From: Gammaproteobacteria bacterium | GTDB taxonomy: Bacteria > Pseudomonadota > Gammaproteobacteria > Pseudomonadales > Oceanobacteraceae | Direction of reading: 5' to 3' | Assembly: GCA_013373125.1 (NCBI GenBank) | Contig: JABXIK010000020.1 | Coordinates: forward strand, 1-55,674 | Length of the DNA stretch: 55,674 nt | Shown: piece by piece, positions 51,306-55,674 of the stretch | Numbering within the stretch: position 1 is the stretch's first letter | Layout: each line of letters opens with the position of its first letter | The notes under the pieces: generated by a model | What the model was told of the DNA's origin: nothing | The model's input: the letters and a program-made list of their open reading frames with translations, nothing else | Database searches by the model: none | Position numbers and translations under genes: made by a program

Positions 51306-52150
51306 ATGCCGGCACTGCGGTGTTTCTTTTTGTGCAAAATAAAATATAAGGTGCGCTCAAAATCACGATGAGGCACGGGCAGTTCAATTAAATCGCTGCG
51401 TTTTAATGCATCCTCTACAGATATACGCGACAAGCATCCCAAACCTAAACCATTTCCTACCGCACGTTTAATGGCTTCGGTATGTTGTAATTCCACGGCA
51501 ATGGGGATCTGCGATAAGATGCCGTGCATGGCGCGATCAAACGCTTGGCGTGTGCCGGATCCACTTTCCCTTAATACCCAAGGGTAAGCTTGAATATCCT
51601 CATCACTTAAGGTTTTATGTTTTGCTAACGGATGTTGAGGTGAGCAAAACACGCAAAGATCATCTTTACGCCATGGAATGATGTCCAGCTCTGGGTGTTG
51701 AATTTCACCTTCAATCATGCCGATGTCGATGTCGTAATTTAAAACCTGCTGCATGATATTTTGCGTGTTGGCCACGGTTAAAGTGACTTCGGCATCTGGG
51801 TGGGCCTGTATTAAATCACTTAGAATGCTGACCGCTAAATAATTTCCTATGGTAAGGGTTGCACCTACAATCACAGGTCCTGCATCTTGGTGTTGCAGAA
51901 GTGCTTGCTCTAATTCTTTGGCTTGCTCTAACAAGGCTTCCGTACGAGCGCGAATTAAACGCCCTTGTTCATTTAGTTGCAGGCGTTTTCCTACGCGATC
52001 AAACAATAAAATATCAAACTGCTGTTCGAGTTCTTTCAATGCAGAACTGGCCGCACTTTGACTCATGGCCAAACTATCTGCGGCTTTAGAGATATTTTGA
52101 AAGTGAGCCGTAGCTAAAAATACTTCCAATTGGCGTAAGCTAAATTTCAT
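51269..52150 (-). CDS. LysR-family transcriptional regulator
   Basis: A 293-residue LysR regulator with helix-turn-helix at about residues 5-62 (FQNISKAADSLAMSQSAASSAL) and a two-lobed effector domain (IVGATLTIGNYLAVSIL and the late GNGLGLGCLSR). It shares a 4-base overlap with the Kef-type antiporter gene and is translated after it, so it is in the same transcript. The overlap with the histidine kinase gene on the other strand could give antisense interference. Its target is unknown. The fpr gene, two genes away, is one candidate because LysR proteins often control redox genes. Confidence 0.88.
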   Translation of the reverse strand: MKFSLRQLEVFLATAHFQNISKAADSLAMSQSAASSALKELEQQFDILLFDRVGKRLQLNEQGRLIRARTEALLEQAKELEQALLQHQDAGPVIVGATLTIGNYLAVSILSDLIQAHPDAEVTLTVANTQNIMQQVLNYDIDIGMIEGEIQHPELDIIPWRKDDLCVFCSPQHPLAKHKTLSDEDIQAYPWVLRESGSGTRQAFDRAMHGILSQIPIAVELQHTEAIKRAVGNGLGLGCLSRISVEDALKRSDLIELPVPHRDFERTLYFILHKKKHRSAGIQRWLDFCERMT

Positions 52151-53727
52151 GAGGCCACCTGTGCAGAGCTGCCTAATAGTTGCAAACTCTCTTCAGCAAA
52201 ACCGGTACCGGCTTCCACGTAATAGTTAAAGACATTATCTACGCCAAATTCGATCAAGGATTGACGCTCATCTTCATAGCGAGCGATAGCGGCAATGTGC
52301 CCTTGATAATGACTGAGTTTTAATTGCGTGGTGATGTCGCGAATGTCCGTGACCGATGGCATGGCCAGCATGACGAGTTTAATGTGTTTTAATTCGCGGG
52401 TTTCCCAGAAGTCCGCATCTTCTGCGTCACCGATGATGACGTGACGACCCAGCTCGCGGTGCCTTAATGCTTTGGTGGCATCGGATTCTACGCCCCACAC
52501 TTTATCCCCAAGACGTGCATGTAAAATATCATACGAACTGCGACCCACTCGCCCCATACCTATGATGAGAACTTCAGCGTGTTTTAACTGTTCTTGGTAT
52601 TCCGGCACAGGTTGTGGGCGTTCGAAATATTTCACCCAAGCACGCATGTAGGCATAAGCCGTGTGAGCATAATTATAAAAAATACTGGTGAAGATAAATG
52701 AGATGCTCACGCCCAATGCAATGATCACCAGCCACTCTTTGGCGATCCATTGGTTGCTGACACATAAGGCCGCCACAATTAAACCAAATTCACTGTAGTT
52801 GGTGAGAATCATGGAGCCTAAAAACATACTGCGGCCAGGTGCGCGCAGGGCGGCTAAGATGTGGAAAAGGATCACACCCTTGATGATTAAGATAAAACTG
52901 ATAGCGGCTAATGGCAGAACCATATCTAAGGTGGGCAGTGCCGTAAAACCAATGGATAAGAAAAAGCCGATTAAGAATAAATCTTTAAACGTGTATAAGG
53001 ATTTTGCCAGTTCCGCCCCTTTCTTGTGTTGGCTTAATAGCAAACCGAATACCAAGGCACCTAGGTCACCTTTTAAATTTACAAGGTTAAATAATTCATA
53101 ACCACCCAGAGCTAACGCAATGCCAACAAGTGGTAATAATTCACCGTGACCGGCTTTTTCGATGATGCGATCTAAAATCCATTTCGCAGGGAATAGGGCG
53201 ATTAACCCCAGTGCATAAATACTGGGAATCTTGCCCGTGGCGATGACTAAAAACACAACCGCGACAATGTCTTGCATCACCAAAATACCCACGGCTAATT
53301 TGCCATGGCGATTTTTCATTTCGTTTTTTTCTTCTAATAGTTTCACCACACACACTGTGCTGGAAAAACTTAATGCAAAGGCGATGAGGGCAAGTGCAGG
53401 CCAATCCAAATCTGCGAGGTACTCTAGACCTAGTAGGGCAAAGCCTTTAAGTAAAATGGCCCCGACAATGACCCAAGACAACATGTGCAAGCTAGCGCCG
53501 GCCCATACTGTAGGCTTGAATAAACTTTTGAAATTAATCTTTAAACCAATGGTGAACAGCATCAAGGTGATGCCAAGATCGGCTAGGGCTTGAAGGTTGT
53601 CCAAGGGCTGTACCCCAAACCAATGCATGCCAAAACCAGCTAATAAATAGCCCACTAAGGGTGGTAGGTTGAGTTGTTTAGCGGCAAAGCCACAGGCAAA
53701 GGCGATTAAAATCCAGATGAAGTCCAT
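52147..53727 (-). CDS. Kef-type potassium/proton antiporter (CPA2 family) with TrkA-N domain
   Basis: A 526-residue protein: about twelve membrane helices (residues 1-370) with the CPA2 features FTIGLKINFKSL and FALSFSSTVCVVKLLEE, then a cytosolic RCK/TrkA-N domain (VLIIGMGRVGRSSYDIL from about 395). The organisation resembles YbaL/KefB. It exports K+ against protons and is usually nucleotide- or glutathione-adduct-gated. No KefF/G-type subunit is adjacent. It is first in the two-gene transcript with the LysR gene and divergent from fpr. Confidence 0.9.
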   Translation of the reverse strand: MDFIWILIAFACGFAAKQLNLPPLVGYLLAGFGMHWFGVQPLDNLQALADLGITLMLFTIGLKINFKSLFKPTVWAGASLHMLSWVIVGAILLKGFALLGLEYLADLDWPALALIAFALSFSSTVCVVKLLEEKNEMKNRHGKLAVGILVMQDIVAVVFLVIATGKIPSIYALGLIALFPAKWILDRIIEKAGHGELLPLVGIALALGGYELFNLVNLKGDLGALVFGLLLSQHKKGAELAKSLYTFKDLFLIGFFLSIGFTALPTLDMVLPLAAISFILIIKGVILFHILAALRAPGRSMFLGSMILTNYSEFGLIVAALCVSNQWIAKEWLVIIALGVSISFIFTSIFYNYAHTAYAYMRAWVKYFERPQPVPEYQEQLKHAEVLIIGMGRVGRSSYDILHARLGDKVWGVESDATKALRHRELGRHVIIGDAEDADFWETRELKHIKLVMLAMPSVTDIRDITTQLKLSHYQGHIAAIARYEDERQSLIEFGVDNVFNYYVEAGTGFAEESLQLLGSSAQVAS

Positions 53728-53865
53728 ATTTTGCTCTAAAGTCGAGAGTGGCCGTTGAAGGCTTTAATATAAGTAAAATCGATAATTTATAGAAAAATTA
53801 CCCATTTTGCAAATATAAGGCTAAATCCTATGCTGTTTAGCAGAACTTATGCAAACAGGTGAACC

Positions 53866-54636
53866 ATGAAAGGCTTTAACAAAGAAACCGTAACCAGTGT
53901 CCATCATTGGAATGATAGTTTATTTAGCTTCAAAGTAACGCGAGATGCGGGTTTACGTTTCAAAAACGGCCACTTCATCATGATTGGCTTGCAGTTAGAA
54001 GATAAGCCTTTGATGCGCGCTTACAGCATTGCCAGTGCGAATTATGAAGAGGAAATGGAGTTCTTCAGTATTAAAGTGCAGGACGGCCCATTGACCTCAC
54101 GCTTGCAAAAAATTCAGCCAGGGGATGAAATTCTCATTAGTAAAAAGCCCACTGGCACCTTGCTTGTGGATGACTTGTTACCGGGTAAGAACTTGTACCT
54201 ATTAAGTACAGGTACGGGCTTGGCGCCGTTTTTAAGTATCATTCGTGATCCTTACACGTATGAAAAATACGACAAGGTGATTTTAACTCATGGTGTGCGC
54301 TATAAGTCGGAATTGGCGTATCAAGATTACATCATGAATGAGCTGCCAAATGATGAATATCTTGGCGAGTTGGTGCGCGAGAAATTAGTGTATTACCCAA
54401 CTGTGACTCGTGAAGAATATGAAAACCAAGGTCGTTTAACTCATTTAATGGAAAGTGGAAAACTGTATGCTGACTTGGGTTTACCAACGCCTAACAAGCA
54501 AGATGATCGTTTTATGCTGTGTGGCAGTCCAAGCATGTTGAAAGATCTTACTAAAATTTTGGATGAGCAAGGCTTTGCTGAAACCCGTCATGGGGAATTA
54601 GCGGAATATGTGATCGAACGTGCCTTTGTAGAATAA
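53866..54636 (+). CDS. fpr: Ferredoxin--NADP reductase
   Basis: A 256-residue flavoprotein of the bacterial FNR class. The FAD-binding motif RAYSIAS is near residues 53-59, LSTGTGLAPFLSIIRDP is the NADP loop (about 108-124), MLCGSPSM is the second nucleotide motif and the C-terminus ends VERAFVE, as in Azotobacter/Pseudomonas FprA. It moves electrons between NADPH and ferredoxin or flavodoxin, often in oxidative-stress defence. Start ATG at 53866 after an AGGTGAACC site. Single gene. Confidence 0.93.
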   Translation: MKGFNKETVTSVHHWNDSLFSFKVTRDAGLRFKNGHFIMIGLQLEDKPLMRAYSIASANYEEEMEFFSIKVQDGPLTSRLQKIQPGDEILISKKPTGTLLVDDLLPGKNLYLLSTGTGLAPFLSIIRDPYTYEKYDKVILTHGVRYKSELAYQDYIMNELPNDEYLGELVREKLVYYPTVTREEYENQGRLTHLMESGKLYADLGLPTPNKQDDRFMLCGSPSMLKDLTKILDEQGFAETRHGELAEYVIERAFVE

Positions 54637-54642
54637 GCAAGG

Positions 54643-54673
54643 GCGTCACTTGTGTGCTTCGCACAAGTGGCGC
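54643..54673. terminator. Hairpin between convergent fpr and TetR genes
   Basis: GCGTCACTTGTG and CACAAGTGGCGC form twelve pairs with one G-T around a seven-base loop. No T-run, so it may act with other factors or simply mark the convergent ends. Confidence 0.5.
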
Positions 54674-55305
54674 TAAACCCTTGGCAAAATCTTTTCTAAA
54701 TGGAACAGCACGGTTTCCATCTGCAACTGCCACAATTCATTAATCTCATTGGCTTTGAGATTCTCTAACATACTGCCCACCCCGTCTTCTGTGGCCATGA
54801 TAAATGTGGCAACGGCTTTTTGCTGTTTGAGGGTTGCAGTACTGCCAAAACGTTTAAATTGTTTGAGATAAAACGACAAGATGAAAGCTTGGTGAACTTG
54901 ATCAAGTTGAGAAAATTCAGGCAGTAAATCCCATAAGCCGTTAAGCGAGATGAATTTATCTGAATAGCGTAAATCTTGTTTAACCGCCGCATTAATCTGT
55001 TTAAAAAATTCTGGCCATGGCAAGTCTTGGTGATTGAGGGCGTACTCATCACACAATTTTCGAATAGACAGTAACCACTCATCGGCCATGCGATAAAGAA
55101 TGGATTCTTTATTAGGGAAGAATTCATACAAGGACTTCACATCAATGCCCGCATGCTTGGCAATGCTGTTGGTGTTCACTGCGTGATAACCCTCGGCTTG
55201 GACTAGGGCAACGGTAGACGCAATCACCTTGTCTATTAAAGCGCGAGTACGAGCCTGTTTTGGCTGTTTACGCATTGCCAAATGCTCTGGCGTGGCCATT
55301 TCCAT
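54673..55305 (-). CDS. TetR-family transcriptional regulator
   Basis: A 210-residue TetR repressor. N-terminal helix-turn-helix at about residues 13-60 (ALIDKVIASTVALVQAEG and TNSIAKHAGIDVKSLYEFFPNKESIL), with helical ligand domain to the C-terminus. The ATG at 55305 has GAGGAGA six bases upstream. The ATG at 55338 is outside this site, and one two codons inside is possible. It is divergent from the amidohydrolase lipoprotein gene at 55469, and perfect palindromes lie between them, so it probably represses that gene and itself. Confidence 0.9.
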   Translation of the reverse strand: MEMATPEHLAMRKQPKQARTRALIDKVIASTVALVQAEGYHAVNTNSIAKHAGIDVKSLYEFFPNKESILYRMADEWLLSIRKLCDEYALNHQDLPWPEFFKQINAAVKQDLRYSDKFISLNGLWDLLPEFSQLDQVHQAFILSFYLKQFKRFGSTATLKQQKAVATFIMATEDGVGSMLENLKANEINELWQLQMETVLFHLEKILPRV

Positions 55306-55368
55306 GAAAATCTCCTCAATTAGCCGGCATCTTAGCATGCTTTATTCGGCCAAGGGCGGGGTGAATTT

Positions 55369-55396
55369 TGCCAATATTACAGTAATTACTGTAATT
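55369..55396 (+). promoter_or_regulatory. Promoter of the amidohydrolase gene overlapping the TetR operator
   Basis: TTGCCA, sixteen bases, TGTAAT. The palindrome at 55376-55395 fills the spacer and -10 box, so a bound TetR dimer would block RNA polymerase. The gene starts 72 bases downstream. Confidence 0.6.
55376..55395. promoter_or_regulatory. Perfect palindromic TetR operator
   Basis: TTACAGTAATTACTGTAA with one more symmetric A-T pair at the ends, twenty bases in all. It lies in the divergent TetR/amidohydrolase region. Confidence 0.75.
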
Positions 55397-55429
55397 TGTC
55401 TTGTGCTGTGAAAGCAACCTGTGTATTTT

Positions 55430-55453
55430 AAATTTCAGTAATAGCTGAAATTT
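55430..55453. promoter_or_regulatory. Second inverted repeat near the amidohydrolase ribosome site
   Basis: AAATTTCAG, six bases, CTGAAATTT: nine perfect pairs ending two bases before AAAAGGAG. Shares the CAG/CTG and AGTAAT core with the first operator, so it may be a second TetR site. It could also fold in mRNA near the ribosome site. Confidence 0.6.
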
Positions 55454-55468
55454 TAAAAGGAGCAGACT

Positions 55469-55674
55469 ATGAAGACCTTAAAACTGGCGGCCGTGGTGTC
55501 GTCCCTTGCACTCATGAGTGCGTGTGGTTCCAGCAGTGATAAACAGGTGAAAGCCGATGCGGTTTATCAAAACGGTTATGTGTACACAGTGGATGCAAGT
55601 AAATCTGTGGCGCAAGCGGTGGCGGTGAAAGGCGGTGAGATTGTGTACGTGGGCAGTAATGATGGCGTGCAAAA
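55469..55674 (+). CDS. Amidohydrolase-family lipoprotein (YtcJ-like), 3' truncated by the window end
   Basis: The first 68 codons of a lipoprotein. Signal MKTLKLAAVVSS, lipobox MSAC (Cys18), a short Ser-rich linker, then ADAVYQNGYVYTVD and AVAVKGGEIVYVGS. This is the usual N-terminal beta strand pair of YtcJ-like amidohydrolase-3 metalloenzymes. AAAAGGAG precedes the ATG. The catalytic part lies beyond the window. Control by the divergent TetR gene is likely. Substrate unknown. Confidence 0.8.
   Translation, partial: MKTLKLAAVVSSLALMSACGSSSDKQVKADAVYQNGYVYTVDASKSVAQAVAVKGGEIVYVGSNDGVQ

Noticed and set aside
1..55674. CRISPR array, prophage, insertion sequence or rRNA operon
   Set aside because: No regularly spaced direct repeats, no transposase, integrase or phage structural genes and no rRNA-like conserved stretches were found on either strand.

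Overview
The window looks like chromosomal DNA from a marine, heterotrophic gammaproteobacterium, probably of the Oceanospirillales/Pseudomonadales type. The support is the set of Gram-negative envelope genes (lptF/lptG, a PBP1b gene followed by an LpoP-like lipoprotein, HolC), moderate GC, an elongator tRNA-Met close to the enterobacterial one, and several amine-nitrogen scavenging operons. There is no rRNA, no CRISPR array, no phage and no intact insertion sequence. One AT-rich orphan gene (16.6-17.5 kb) is the only obvious recent acquisition.

Layout. 0-1.6 kb: three tandem paralogous lipoproteins behind holC. 1.8-5.0 kb: a PlsC-like acyltransferase, then a LysR regulator divergent from a class-III aminotransferase. 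5.0-8.3 kb: the conserved but poorly understood trio of RimB-like retropepsin lipoprotein, UUP1 membrane protein and RimK-like ATP-grasp ligase. 8.5-9.9 kb: an SGNH hydrolase and a 54-residue lipoprotein. 10-14.5 kb: pepA divergent from lptF-lptG, then a purine phosphoribosyltransferase. 14.5-21.5 kb: a cation/proton antiporter, a DUF2971 gene, a PfkB nucleoside kinase, mrcB and lpoP.

21.5-31.4 kb is a seven-gene minus-strand operon: ABC transporter (binding protein, permease, ATPase), two DUF1989 proteins, a carboxylase usually annotated as urea carboxylase, and allophanate hydrolase. RNA elements readable by eye show that it is a guanidine-assimilation operon. A guanidine-I (ykkC) riboswitch precedes the first gene. 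A guanidine-II (mini-ykkC) riboswitch, with two hairpins each carrying an ACGA loop, sits inside the operon directly before the carboxylase. A near-consensus sigma-54 promoter lies about 70 nt upstream of the guanidine-I aptamer. The logic would be nitrogen starvation AND guanidine for the whole operon, plus a second guanidine checkpoint for the carboxylase. A 16-bp helix would clamp the guanidine-I aptamer, and a competing pairing can be drawn.

31.5-35.0 kb: an orphan BMP-family binding protein, an RDD protein and two tandem outer-membrane barrel paralogues. 35.3-46.6 kb is a second accessory block: an AraC regulator with an unusual N-terminus, then a ten-gene plus-strand cluster with a PuuB-like amine oxidase, a PotFGHI-like polyamine-type importer, a UDP-glycosyltransferase, two related cupins, an AmgK-like sugar kinase/phosphotransferase and an aldehyde dehydrogenase. 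It has import, oxidase and aldehyde dehydrogenase steps like the Puu pathway but lacks the gamma-glutamyl ligase and hydrolase. A glycosyltransferase and an anomeric-sugar-type kinase are there instead. It is the best candidate here for an undescribed pathway.

46.6-55.7 kb: degenerate repeats that look like dead copies of the tRNA-Met 3' end plus terminator, the intact tRNA-Met, a cNMP-binding protein, a diguanylate cyclase, a DUF1415 protein, a GAF histidine kinase, a LysR regulator, a Kef-type antiporter, ferredoxin-NADP reductase, and a TetR regulator divergent from a truncated amidohydrolase lipoprotein gene with clear palindromic operators.

All calls were made by eye from sequence and translation. 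No database or folding search was run.
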